Source: Levilactobacillus yonginensis (GTDB taxonomy: Bacteria > Bacillota > Bacilli > Lactobacillales > Lactobacillaceae). From it: 64,000 nt of DNA. Positions 20,520-29,948 of this stretch are shown in pieces. The DNA is taken from NCBI RefSeq assembly GCF_964065165.1, contig NZ_OZ061549.1, forward strand, positions 186,001 to 250,000. The letters are read 5' to 3'. The notes under the pieces were generated by a model. The model saw only the letters and a program-made list of their open reading frames with translations. It was not told where the DNA came from and ran no database searches. Positions within the stretch are counted from its first letter, which is position 1. The number at the start of each line of letters is the position of its first letter. Made by a program: the position numbers and the translations under genes.

Positions 20520-20723
20520 ATGATAATTCTAACCAGTTTCTTTGCTTACAAGAAGGTCCAATTCTTCGTTCGAATGAGTATCTATGTGGTATTGGGAGTG
20601 GCAGTATTATTCGTCAGATTTAGAAATAAAAAGAAAACCCGTAAGCGATTGGATAAGCGGACTGAACGTATGATGAAGCATACGCCAAAGAATGCGGATG
20701 GCAAGTATCCTTGGGAAGAATAG
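20520..20723 (+). CDS. Small membrane protein with GKYPWE tail, second copy
   Basis: 67 residues from the ATG at 20520 (GAGGAG 9 bases upstream; a TTG one codon earlier is also possible). One membrane segment (about 10-32) is followed by a basic tail and GKYPWEE. It is clearly paralogous to 3114-3368: the spacing between the membrane segment, the MMK motif and GKYPWE is conserved. It is the last gene before a strong hairpin terminator. Function unknown. Confidence 0.75.
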   Translation: MIILTSFFAYKKVQFFVRMSIYVVLGVAVLFVRFRNKKKTRKRLDKRTERMMKHTPKNADGKYPWEE

Positions 20724-20755
20724 GGCTGAAAGTTTCAGGTAAATAGTTGGTAGCA

Positions 20756-20795
20756 AGCAAAACTGCACATATGTATAAATATGTGCAGTTTTGCT
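20756..20795. terminator. Long perfect hairpin, probable terminator
   Basis: A perfect 17-bp stem (AGCAAAACTGCACATAT) with a 6-base loop. A short T-rich stretch follows (GAATTTT). It ends the adhesin/toroid/GKYPWE gene block. Confidence 0.7.
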
Positions 20796-20989
20796 GAATT
20801 TTGAAAGAAGTTATAAGTGGCTTAATTTTTTGAAGTAAGGCAAATTGACTAACTTATTCAAAACCCTAATAAACCAGCTACCCACCACCAGCACTACGAT
20901 TAAAGCTCACATTGGTGAGAATTCAGGAACAACAATCGGGTAACTTAGAACTAACCAGGACGACAATAAAATAGTTATAGTAAAATAAT

Positions 20990-21016
20990 GTATGTACAGT
21001 AAATTTGTGTTAACAT
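20990..21016 (+). promoter_or_regulatory. Promoter of glycan operon; motif shared with 10941
   Basis: GTATGTACAGTAAATTT followed by extended -10 TGTTAACAT, the same arrangement as before the adhesin gene. The leader to ATG 21113 is about 90 bases. The 200 bases upstream (20796-20989) hold nothing else I can identify. Confidence 0.55.
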
Positions 21017-21112
21017 GAACTTGTAAGCGCTAGCTCTTTCTTTGAGCTGGTGTAATGGCGTTTTAGATAATCTGTTGATGAGGGTAAGGCATCACTTGAG
21101 GAGGAATATGAC

Positions 21113-21508
21113 ATGGATAAAACAACCAGTTTAGTCGTTGATATTGATGGAACTTTGTGTGATTTAAAAACAAGTGACCAAAGTTATTTGGACGTTGCAC
21201 CTAAGACGAGTGTCATCAATAAAATTCGAGAATGGCAGAAGCTAGGATATCGAATCATTCTATTCACGTCTCGTCAGATGAGAACTTACGAAGGAAATTT
21301 GGGGAAGATCAATAAGTATACGGCACCCATCACTGAGAAGTGGTTAGCCAAGTATGGTGTTCCGTATGATGAAATTATTTTTGGTAAGCCTTGGGCTGGC
21401 CGGGGTGGTTATTATATTGATGATCGGGCGTTTCGGCCGAGTGAGTTCCTTAAGAGTTCTCCCGAAGAATTAGAAGCGTTAGTAGATAAGGAGCGTGACG
21501 TACATTGA
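21113..21508 (+). CDS. HAD-family phosphatase, capsule/glycan type
   Basis: 131 residues; GAGGAGG upstream. The HAD motif I DIDGTLCD (about 10-17), motif II FTSR and C-terminal DDRAF (motif IV type) are present. Short HAD proteins of this kind are found in capsule and glycan loci, often beside nucleotidyltransferases of the kind that follow here. The likely substrate is a sugar phosphate or nucleotide-sugar intermediate. The stop overlaps the TTG start of the next gene by 4 bases, so the two are translated together. Confidence 0.8.
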   Translation: MDKTTSLVVDIDGTLCDLKTSDQSYLDVAPKTSVINKIREWQKLGYRIILFTSRQMRTYEGNLGKINKYTAPITEKWLAKYGVPYDEIIFGKPWAGRGGYYIDDRAFRPSEFLKSSPEELEALVDKERDVH

Positions 21509-23151
21509 CTAAGACATTACTTATGCTTTCAGCTGCTAAAATTGCCGACGATATGCAAGTGACTTTTGGGGATATCTACCCAGCTATGATTCCGGTGACA
21601 GATGGGCAATTGATTATTGATAAAACCGTCCAGCAGTACGCACCACTCGATTATCAAATGTACGTTGCCGTGAGTGCTAGCGACGACAGTGTTGAAAATC
21701 ATATTAGCAAGAAAGGTTTAGCCATTCAGCCCATCAAAGTAGCCAGTGGATTGAATCTAAGTGAAGCCGTGGCCCAATCAATGCAGACGCTCCGCAAGAA
21801 GGGTGACCTGCAAGAGCTGACCGTTATCTTTGGTGATACGGTCGTTGAAGCGGCTGATTTAACGAAGCCGGATACAATTTTCACGCACCACGTAGCCGAC
21901 GCTGGCCGGTGGACCACTGTAACCTTTGATGACCAGCAACACGTGAAATTTACGGATAAGATGGTCCCTCAAGACGACCAGACTGAGTATCAGGCGGCCG
22001 TTGGGGTGTTCAATTTCAGTGCTGGTCAGCACTTGGCGGAAGCTTGGCAGGGTGCTAAATCATTCTACGAAAACTTAAAAATTTATGATGAGCAGTACCC
22101 ACTGTCCACGGCCGGGACGGAGCAATGGTTGGACTTTGGACATAGTGACAAGTATGCCGAGGCTAAACAAGTTGAAGCGAGGTTCTTTAACAAAACCAAT
22201 ATTGATTTCAAACGGGGGATTATCCGGAAAGAGAGTACGGATGTTGATAAGTTCTTGGGTGAAGTTAAGTGGTATTTGAAACTACCCAAGCGGTTATCTT
22301 ACATTGCCCCACGGATTTTTGATTATTCGTTGAACTATAATGCACCGTTCGTTGAGATGGAGTATTTCTCCTATGAGAGTCTGCATAATCTCTTTCTGTA
22401 TGGGAATTTTGAACTGGGATTTTGGCGGGAAATTATTGACGAAATGTTCTTCCTGCGCTCCGAAATGAACCAGTATCAAGTGACAGTCGACCATGATGAA
22501 TATCAGAAGACGGTTGCGGATATGTATTTGAACAAGACGGTGGATCGGTTACACCGGTTGATTAAAGAAGATGAGTTCTACGCCAAGATTGCTGATAAAC
22601 CACTGATTATTAATGGTGAACAATACCCGAGCATCAACGCAATTATTGAAGCGCTACCACAGGTGCTCGATAATAGTGGCGTTCTCAAGGGTGAGAATTT
22701 TGCGGTTATTCATGGTGACTTCTGTATGACCAATATTTTGTATGATAATTCTAAACATGTGATGCGGTTGATCGATCCACGAGGGAAGTTCGGTAAGTTT
22801 GATATTTACGGTGACGCTAAGTATGATTACGCTAAGATGATGCATAGTTTTTCCGGTAAGTATGATTGCATTATCTCGGACATGTTCCACGTTGAGGCGG
22901 ATACAGATGGTCATCTGGACTATGGCTTGAGTGTTTCTGGAAATGAAGAACAGATTGGTCAGTTGTTTGAATCAATGCTGCAAGAGCATTTGAACGATGC
23001 CGCTGCCTACGAGCAAATTCAATTGATTGAATCATTGTTATTCTTGAGTATGATTCCGTTGCACAAAGATAAGCCAGAACGGCAAAAGGCCATGTTGGCA
23101 GTGGGAGTCACTAAGTTCGCGCCATTTATGGAAAAGACTTTGGAGGGGTAA
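21505..23151 (+). CDS. Nucleotidyltransferase-like / kinase-like fusion protein
   Basis: 548 residues, TTG start overlapping the previous stop. The N-terminal half (about 1-200) resembles a sugar-phosphate nucleotidyltransferase fold, with FGDTVVEA in the place where these enzymes often have a metal-binding Asp. The C-terminal half has the phosphotransferase signature HGDFCMTNIL (about 402-411) and LIDPRG (about 421), typical of choline/aminoglycoside-kinase-like folds. Such bifunctional proteins make activated phospho-substituents for capsule or wall glycans. The exact substrate is not deducible. The next gene, also a nucleotidyltransferase, is broken. Confidence 0.7.
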   Translation: MTKTLLMLSAAKIADDMQVTFGDIYPAMIPVTDGQLIIDKTVQQYAPLDYQMYVAVSASDDSVENHISKKGLAIQPIKVASGLNLSEAVAQSMQTLRKKGDLQELTVIFGDTVVEAADLTKPDTIFTHHVADAGRWTTVTFDDQQHVKFTDKMVPQDDQTEYQAAVGVFNFSAGQHLAEAWQGAKSFYENLKIYDEQYPLSTAGTEQWLDFGHSDKYAEAKQVEARFFNKTNIDFKRGIIRKESTDVDKFLGEVKWYLKLPKRLSYIAPRIFDYSLNYNAPFVEMEYFSYESLHNLFLYGNFELGFWREIIDEMFFLRSEMNQYQVTVDHDEYQKTVADMYLNKTVDRLHRLIKEDEFYAKIADKPLIINGEQYPSINAIIEALPQVLDNSGVLKGENFAVIHGDFCMTNILYDNSKHVMRLIDPRGKFGKFDIYGDAKYDYAKMMHSFSGKYDCIISDMFHVEADTDGHLDYGLSVSGNEEQIGQLFESMLQEHLNDAAAYEQIQLIESLLFLSMIPLHKDKPERQKAMLAVGVTKFAPFMEKTLEG

Positions 23152-23153
23152 TA

Positions 23154-23873
23154 TTGCAAATTGTTGTCACGATGGCTGGACAGGGGTCCCGCTTCAGAAA
23201 AGTTGGGTATACAGTTCCTAAGCATGAAATTGAAGTTCGTGGTAAGAGTCTGTTTGAATGGGCCATGCTGTCATTGAAAGATTTCGTGGATGAGGAGTTT
23301 ATCTTCGTCGTTAGAAAGAATCAGTATGACCGTGATAAATTGGAGAAGCTGATTGACCAGGCAGGGATTCACCGATTTCAATTAGTTGAAATTGACGAAT
23401 TAACCTCTGGCCAGGCATCGACGGTCATGGCCGCTAAGAACGTACTCAAGTAAGAGACTGGGGTTGCCGTCTACAATATTGACACTTACGTTGAACCGAA
23501 CAATATTTTAAAGGCGGATTTGGCAGATTGCGATGGTAATCTGACGACCTTCACGGCTCCGGGGGATCATTGGTCTTTTGTTCAACTGGATGAAAGCGGT
23601 CACGTAACTGATGTCGTGGAAAAGCGGCGGGTCTCTGACCACGCGTCCGTGGGGTTCTACTATTTTGCCAGCTTTCAACAGTTTGCGGACATCTACCAAC
23701 GGTATGGAGCGGCCATCAAACAGGAGTACGGTGAGGTCTACGTGGCGCCAATGTACCATTACTTGCTTCAGGAGGGTGCCAAAATAACTTATACGAATAT
23801 CCCATTTGATGTTGTCCATGTGCTTGGAACGCCGGAGGAATTGGCGGTCTTTAAGGAGGCGGCAACGAGATGA
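23154..23873 (+). pseudogene. Sugar nucleotidyltransferase interrupted by in-frame stop
   Basis: A 240-codon frame from TTG 23154 (GGAGGGG upstream) to TGA 23871-23873, broken by TAA at 23451-23453 (codon 100). The frame continues without shift after the stop: residues before it (GQASTVMAAKNVLK) and after it (ETGVAVYNIDTYV) read as one NTP-transferase domain. The N-terminus has the nucleotide-binding MAGQGSRF. A single C-to-T or similar change (CAA or GAA to TAA) explains it. The 3' part keeps codon structure and overlaps the next start by 4 bases, so the loss is recent, or the stop is read through. Confidence 0.8.
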
Positions 23874-25657
23874 AACATGTTTGGGCGATTGTTTGTGGGA
23901 CGCTCCGAGATGAAGTTGAGTTTAGTTTGATTATTGATCGATTGTTAACGTGGAGAGAAGAGGGGATGATTGAAGGAATTGTCTTCTCAACCTGGAAGGA
24001 TGAACTGCGTGAGAAACAGGCATTACAGGAGAAACTAAAGTTAAATGATGTGAAGTTGGTAGAGTCGTTGCCTAATGATCCGCGAGTAGGAACATTAAAA
24101 AGCAATTCAATAAATTATTGGCGACAAGCTACGCAACTGCAGGCTGCCTTAGATGTTATTCCACGTGGTGCGGTTGTCCTAAAAACTCGTACAGATCGAG
24201 CATTACCAGCTACCCAGCGTTTAGTTGCAATACTCTCTGATGCAACCCCGTTACCAAAGGTGTCAAATGTTGCTGAGAACTTTAAACTACAGAATTTTCC
24301 GATTGAGTTTGGCCATCAAATTGCAGTTTTACAGGCTCGTTCCAGTAGAATTATGCAATATACAGATTATGCTTTTTTGGGCTACCACGATGACATTGAA
24401 AAGTTGATAAATTTTGATGTTTCCGAGTTTTATTTGTCAAGGGATTTGGTTGCTAACACACAGTTCTTCATATATCCATTTTTCAGAGATTTTCCTGTGA
24501 TCAAAGACTATTTCCATCTGATCAATTTCCGCCCGCTAATTGATGATTTAGAAAATTATACGTTGCATGAAGGGGACAAATTTCCACATTTTTTTGAAAG
24601 GGTATATGCTGCCTTCTTTCAAATCTTATTGACACATTTTCGACTACTAAGTTTGAACCCAGAAAAGTTGGGGCCTATCGGGCAACCAATTGAGTTTGCT
24701 GATTTCTTTAAGACTGGGCATAGCGGTCATCTTGTTCATGATGCATTAGGAGTATCTTTTAATTCAAAAAAGATACTTGAAGACTTCGTGAAGCAAGCTG
24801 GAGCTGAAAACAATTTAAGTACAAAGAATGTACTTAAATTGTTTTCAACATTTGTGCCCGATAATTTGCAGAGAGCTACTCCAAAAGAAGTGGATGAGCT
24901 CGAAGCTTTTCAAAGAGATGAAGCTTTTTCAGCTCATCATTGGCTTCGCAGAACGCGGGTTGAGGTAAAGGCTACAAAATCGAAATATAGTGTTTCAATG
25001 TCATTTACTTTTCCAGGTGTTTCAGCTGAGGAGCAAGCCGAAATTTGGACTGCATGTTCAAAATCAAGTAACGTACCAAACTTTTTATTTGAATATTGGT
25101 GTAAGCATCAGCTTACACCAATTGATACGCCAGTATACCTGTTGAGTTGTGCGAAGGCTGGTAACCAGTATGGTATCTTGACTTTGACCAGATTATTAAG
25201 AGAGCATAAATTGAGTGATGAGGTTGCAAAGGAAGTAGTACGTATCAATAACTTTCGGGCGAGCATGCATCGTCTTCACGGAACAATCAACGTCAAGGTA
25301 AGCTGTTATATCTTAAGTTATTGGGCATATGTCTGTCAGGAGCAGCAAGAAGTGTCGCCTGAGCTTTCGAAGCAGGTTCATGCGGTACTGAAACGTTATC
25401 TCCCTGGAAAAGCTGAGGCATTTATGCTGGCTTCAAAGGAGTCTACAAAATTAGAGCTGTTCTTTGACGAACAATTATGCAAGGCTGACGATGGTGAGCA
25501 TCAAGTCCGTTACCGTCGACTAGTAGAATTAGCTCTAGAATTAACGAAGAAGCGTAAATACTGGGATATTTTAAATGGCCTTTTTACGACGAAAGAGCCG
25601 AGAAATAAGGCAAACTATGAATTTGCTATTCGAAATTCGCTGTTGGGAGTTGATTGA
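23870..25657 (+). CDS. WavE-like glycan synthesis protein
   Basis: 595 residues; the ATG overlaps the end of the broken nucleotidyltransferase. The N-terminal region has VWAIVCGTLRD, FSTWKDE and the Asp-containing KTRTDRAL (about 108-115), which matches the signature region of the WavE LPS-synthesis/glycosyltransferase-like family. The C-terminal 250 residues are helical and not recognised. A paralogue lies at 27515. Location and operon context point to a cytoplasmic glycan-building enzyme. Family assignment is from motif memory, so moderate. Confidence 0.65.
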   Translation: MKHVWAIVCGTLRDEVEFSLIIDRLLTWREEGMIEGIVFSTWKDELREKQALQEKLKLNDVKLVESLPNDPRVGTLKSNSINYWRQATQLQAALDVIPRGAVVLKTRTDRALPATQRLVAILSDATPLPKVSNVAENFKLQNFPIEFGHQIAVLQARSSRIMQYTDYAFLGYHDDIEKLINFDVSEFYLSRDLVANTQFFIYPFFRDFPVIKDYFHLINFRPLIDDLENYTLHEGDKFPHFFERVYAAFFQILLTHFRLLSLNPEKLGPIGQPIEFADFFKTGHSGHLVHDALGVSFNSKKILEDFVKQAGAENNLSTKNVLKLFSTFVPDNLQRATPKEVDELEAFQRDEAFSAHHWLRRTRVEVKATKSKYSVSMSFTFPGVSAEEQAEIWTACSKSSNVPNFLFEYWCKHQLTPIDTPVYLLSCAKAGNQYGILTLTRLLREHKLSDEVAKEVVRINNFRASMHRLHGTINVKVSCYILSYWAYVCQEQQEVSPELSKQVHAVLKRYLPGKAEAFMLASKESTKLELFFDEQLCKADDGEHQVRYRRLVELALELTKKRKYWDILNGLFTTKEPRNKANYEFAIRNSLLGVD

Positions 25658-25661
25658 AGCA

Positions 25662-27455
25662 ATGTTTGCTCAAAAAATTTTGTTGGAACATAATCAAATT
25701 TTGAGAAGTATAGGAAATTCAGACACCCAAGTTGAATCTGGTATTGGGAATGCGGTTACGTTGTATGTCTTTTTGAATTTGATGAGCATCCAAAAAATCA
25801 AACCTAATACGATGACACAATTATCGAAAGAATTTGTGAAGGAAAATGATCCAAGCCATAATTTTCTTGAAGAGGAAGAGGTGCTGAGTGCACAGCAGTT
25901 AGTTGACTTGATGTTAGTTACGTCTAATCCGACTGTGGCACTCGCAATTTGTCAGATGGTTCGTGAACAAACGCATAAAAAAATGAGTGCACATTATCGA
26001 GAACTTCCTTGGATAAATAAATTGGAAGGAGCTCTGGCAAATCAAACAGGGCGAATCCGGAGTTCTGTTAAGCAAAGATATGATATTAAAATGCTTCGCT
26101 GCTTAGGAGTAGCCTTCTCACAGTTAAAGTTGTCGTATAGGGATTTGATGCATCAAACTGATTGTGTTCAATCAGGCAAGTACTTTTACAATTCGACGAT
26201 GTTAGTCAAAAATGGTGAATTGACAGGTGGTTACTTTTTCGGACCAAACAATGGTGATGCTATTGCATTTGACCATAAGAATATGTATGTGATATTGGGT
26301 GCAGAGAATGGCTATCAGCGTGACATTATTCTTTCAAAACTGATTGAAGGTGTAGATGAAGTTTCTGATTCTCAGTTGTCTGCTTATGCCATCGATGAAT
26401 TGAATCTAAAGTCTAATCAACCAGTCGTCAGTTTTTGGGGAGATGTTTATCCTGGTGAATTTTATTCCAAGCGGCGTTTGAAACGCCAACAATGGGATCC
26501 ACTTTTGGATGAAGGGTATGACTATACTTTTTTAGGGATGAAATCCTATCTCAAAAAAAGTAGTCTTAATGTCTTTAATCTGGAATCAGTTTTAGTAGAT
26601 GATTTTGAAAGCTCAAAATTATTGAAATCAAAGACATTCGTACTTGGAAGTAAGCCTCGAAAAACATTGTTGGCTTTTAAGAAAGCAAATCTTGGGTTGG
26701 CTTTGATGGCCAATAATCATGGTGGGGATTATGGAGAAAATGGATTTGAACAATCCAGTAAATATTTAGAAGAAGCAAAGATTCCTCATATTGGTGTAGG
26801 ACAGGATATTGATAAGGCAACAAACCCCGTACGAATAAATGGACAGGGTGTTAAGATTTCCCTCTTTAATGCATATTGGTACAACAAGAGATATTATCGG
26901 GAATACGAGTTTTACTCGTTGTTTGGCAAGATGGGTGTATCACCATTAGGTGAAGAACTACTTCATAAAATTGCTCGGGAACGACTCCAGAATCCAGATA
27001 GGTTGATAGTTGTTTCCCCACATTGGGGTACGGATTTTCAACCGGTGGCTGAACGTCAAAAACAATTAGCAATGAAAATGATTGTTGCAGGGGCAGATAT
27101 CATCATAGGCCATGGGGCACACGCATTACAGGATATTGAGTTGATTTCGGGTCATCCAGTTTTTTATGGTCTTGGGAATGCTTTTTTCAACAGTGAAGGA
27201 GAATTTAAGAAATATCCTCATTCATTACCTTTTGGTGGATTCGCCGAAATAAGTGCCAGTGCGGGTGGTATGTTGTTAACTGTCCGATTTATGAACGCTG
27301 AAAATCATGAGACCAAGTTTCAACCACGAGCAGTCACGGAAAATGAGTTTTCCAAGTTGATTCTAGGTTTGAAGTCAAATGGGAGTCAATTAGATAACTG
27401 GAAGATTGACAATCAAACGCTGCAGTACGTGTATCGAAAAAATAGATTAAAATAA
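25662..27455 (+). CDS. CapA-like (PGA_cap) protein with unknown N-terminal extension
   Basis: 597 residues from ATG 25662, chosen because it follows the previous stop by 4 bases and has GGAG about 12 bases upstream. Residues 1-250 are unrecognised. From about 253 the CapA/poly-gamma-glutamate-synthesis metallophosphatase-like domain is clear: SFWGDVYPG, NLES, ANNHGGDYG, SPHWGTDFQP and GHGAHALQ in order. There is no signal peptide. CapA-like domains occur in capsule and polymer loci. Here it is sandwiched between two WavE-like genes, and the three probably act on one glycan. Confidence 0.75.
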   Translation: MFAQKILLEHNQILRSIGNSDTQVESGIGNAVTLYVFLNLMSIQKIKPNTMTQLSKEFVKENDPSHNFLEEEEVLSAQQLVDLMLVTSNPTVALAICQMVREQTHKKMSAHYRELPWINKLEGALANQTGRIRSSVKQRYDIKMLRCLGVAFSQLKLSYRDLMHQTDCVQSGKYFYNSTMLVKNGELTGGYFFGPNNGDAIAFDHKNMYVILGAENGYQRDIILSKLIEGVDEVSDSQLSAYAIDELNLKSNQPVVSFWGDVYPGEFYSKRRLKRQQWDPLLDEGYDYTFLGMKSYLKKSSLNVFNLESVLVDDFESSKLLKSKTFVLGSKPRKTLLAFKKANLGLALMANNHGGDYGENGFEQSSKYLEEAKIPHIGVGQDIDKATNPVRINGQGVKISLFNAYWYNKRYYREYEFYSLFGKMGVSPLGEELLHKIARERLQNPDRLIVVSPHWGTDFQPVAERQKQLAMKMIVAGADIIIGHGAHALQDIELISGHPVFYGLGNAFFNSEGEFKKYPHSLPFGGFAEISASAGGMLLTVRFMNAENHETKFQPRAVTENEFSKLILGLKSNGSQLDNWKIDNQTLQYVYRKNRLK

Positions 27456-27514
27456 ACAATTCAGCATATTTATATGGAATGCTAAATCATTAAATCTTTG
27501 TGGAGGGGATTCAC

Positions 27515-29371
27515 TTGCGGACAGTATGGGCAATGGTTTGTGGAACAGTTAGAGATCAGGTTGATTTTAGTATGATAATGGATTTTTTATTGAAGTCCAG
27601 GCAGAAAGGAATCATCCAAGGTATTGTGGTAACTACTTGGAAAGATGAGTTCGCAAATCTGAAGTCGCTCCGTGAAAAGCTGGTAGAGAATGACGTCGCG
27701 ATTGTAGAATCTGAGCAGAATGATCATTTAGTTGCGGGGATGCGGTCAGGTTCAGTGAACTACTGGCGTCAGGCTAAGCAAATGCAAGCGGCTTTGGATG
27801 TGATACCAGCTGAAGCTATCGTTTTAAAAACGAGAACTGACCGAGCATTGCCAAGTACACGTAAGTTGGTAGCAATGCTTGATGAACCCGATCCACTCCC
27901 AAGGGTGGCTGATAAAGTTCAACAATGGAATCTACCAAATTTTCCACAAGTCTTTGAACATCAAATCGCAATATTTAAAGCACGTACGGGTAGAATTCTT
28001 CAGTTTTCAGATTTTGCATTCATGGGTTATAGCGCAGATGTTCGCAAGTTAATTAACTTTGATATTGCAGAATTTTCGTTCACTAGGGGATTGGTTGCTA
28101 ATATTCAATTCTTTATTTATCCGTTCATTCGACAATATCCAATCATCAGGGATTACTATCGGGTAGTTGATTTTTACCCGTTACTCATAGATTTAAAGGA
28201 CTATACACAGACTGGTGGAACTAAATTTCCAGGTTTTCTTGAAAGACTTTATGCAGTTTATTTTGGGATATTAGCAATACACTTTAGAATTAGTAGTTTT
28301 CAACCTGAAGGATTTTTCGAAGATGCACAGCTACCTATTGAATTTAGTGATCTTTTTCATTCCGGTCATAAAAAGCTTTTAGTACACGATGCATTGGGTG
28401 TTACGTTTAACTCGCAATTGATTTTAGATGAATTTTTAAAGCAATCGATTGAAGAAAAAAATGTCACACAAAAAGGATTGTTTCATAGGTGGGGCAAAAG
28501 GAACGATGAACCCACAAGCGAGTCCGTAGTGGTACATGAAAGATCGACAAAGAACGTTTTAGCAATCTTGAAATCAAAGCATACCGATATTTTTGACCGC
28601 ATTACTAATACTGAACTAGCCGAATTAAAAAGCTTTTCACAGAATAAAGATTTTTCACCGAATCATTGGTTGAGAATCAATACTTCTACGTTGGCTGAGC
28701 AAGATATTTCTTATAAAACATCACTGAGATTTGAATTGCCAGGTATTTCGGATGAGCAGCGTCAGGCCATCTGGCAGGAGTGTGAGAGTGAACTTAGTGC
28801 AAGTAGTGTCTTATTTAAATTCTGGATTTCACATGATGTGGCACCTAAATACAGCGCCCCCTACTTGATGAGCAGTGCTCGAACGAATAACCGTTTTAGT
28901 ATTTTGACTGGAACGAGGCTTTTACAAGCTGGTTATTTGAATGAAGGGGAGATTTCAGAGATACTTCGAATCAATAATTTTTTTGCTGGTTTTCATGTTC
29001 ATCATCATGAAATGAATGCAGAAATTGCTTGTTATATTTTGGCTAGGTATATGTATTTGAACGAGCATAAGATGAAAATTTCTCGCGCGACGACAGCTCA
29101 AGCGGAATATGTTTTTGAGAGATTTTTGCCAGAAAAGTTCAGTGAATTCAGTCAGCTTGTTAGTGAACCACAAAAGTTAATGACTTTCTGGGATAACCAG
29201 GTAGAACAACAAACTAAGGATTTTGCGCGGCAACGTGTCTTAGAAATGGCGTTAGAGACTACGCATCGGCAAGAATATTGGCAACAGCTTGAACCAATGA
29301 TAAGTCATCAGCCGAAGTTCTATAACTACTTGGCTTCATATCGATATGGCGTAAAATGGCAACTGCTTTAG
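27515..29371 (+). CDS. WavE-like glycan synthesis protein, second copy
   Basis: 618 residues from TTG 27515, chosen because GGAGGGG lies 6 bases upstream and the start then aligns with the paralogue at 23870 (LRTVWAMVCGTVRD against MKHVWAIVCGTLRD). KTRTDRAL is conserved. The C-terminal half is helical, with an insert near residues 320-350 (RWGKRNDEPTSE) absent from the other copy. Last gene of the glycan operon, 60 bases after the CapA-like gene. Confidence 0.65.
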   Translation: MRTVWAMVCGTVRDQVDFSMIMDFLLKSRQKGIIQGIVVTTWKDEFANLKSLREKLVENDVAIVESEQNDHLVAGMRSGSVNYWRQAKQMQAALDVIPAEAIVLKTRTDRALPSTRKLVAMLDEPDPLPRVADKVQQWNLPNFPQVFEHQIAIFKARTGRILQFSDFAFMGYSADVRKLINFDIAEFSFTRGLVANIQFFIYPFIRQYPIIRDYYRVVDFYPLLIDLKDYTQTGGTKFPGFLERLYAVYFGILAIHFRISSFQPEGFFEDAQLPIEFSDLFHSGHKKLLVHDALGVTFNSQLILDEFLKQSIEEKNVTQKGLFHRWGKRNDEPTSESVVVHERSTKNVLAILKSKHTDIFDRITNTELAELKSFSQNKDFSPNHWLRINTSTLAEQDISYKTSLRFELPGISDEQRQAIWQECESELSASSVLFKFWISHDVAPKYSAPYLMSSARTNNRFSILTGTRLLQAGYLNEGEISEILRINNFFAGFHVHHHEMNAEIACYILARYMYLNEHKMKISRATTAQAEYVFERFLPEKFSEFSQLVSEPQKLMTFWDNQVEQQTKDFARQRVLEMALETTHRQEYWQQLEPMISHQPKFYNYLASYRYGVKWQLL

Positions 29372-29839
29372 GGTTATTAATATAAGTCACATTAAATTGA
29401 TGTAATTGAAAATGTTCAGGGAAAAATTGCAGGTTTTAAATTGTGATTCTTAGGTTGGCATATGCAAAATTTTGTGACCTGAAACTTAAGGGTAAGCTAG
29501 GGTTTTCAGGGAAATATGTTTAGCTAACGTTCTAAAGGTAAATACGTGGCCTCGTGGTTATTGAATTAGATGCTATTGATCTTGAATCCGGTATGATTGG
29601 AAATATCTTGGATTTATTGTTGTTTATCTTCTCCTCAGAGGGAATATTTGTTAGTGCACCCACACACGCTCCAATTAATCGACTATGTAATGATGGGTTC
29701 GAGTAAGACAACAACAGTTAAAGGGTTTTATAATTGTCTTCTGAGCAAGTATATTAATTCTGTTGTTAAGAGAGCAATTAATGATTTAGGGATTTTAGAG
29801 GTATCAATCGGGTGATTTACTAAAAGTTGGAAACTCATT
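29372..29839. other. Non-coding gap, possible decayed gene
   Basis: About 470 bases, AT-rich. A plus-strand frame ending near 29705 gives about 50 residues that look protein-like (SAPTHAPINRLCNDGFE at its end), but there is no start or ribosome site. Further short frames follow. It could be the remnant of a transferred gene. Nothing else is recognised. Confidence 0.35.
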
Positions 29840-29840
29840 A

Positions 29841-29883
29841 AGGACAGGCCGTTCTAGTATTTCTTCTAAAGTGGGCTGTCTTT
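29841..29883 (+). terminator. Possible terminator before large metallopeptidase gene
   Basis: AGGACAGGCC pairs imperfectly with GGGCTGTCTTT (one mismatch), with a 22-base loop and a short T run. Confidence 0.5.
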
Positions 29884-29948
29884 AAATTTATAATTTCGGA
29901 AATACCCTGACAAGTTAAAAGTAATTGACGACAGAGAGGACAAAAGTT

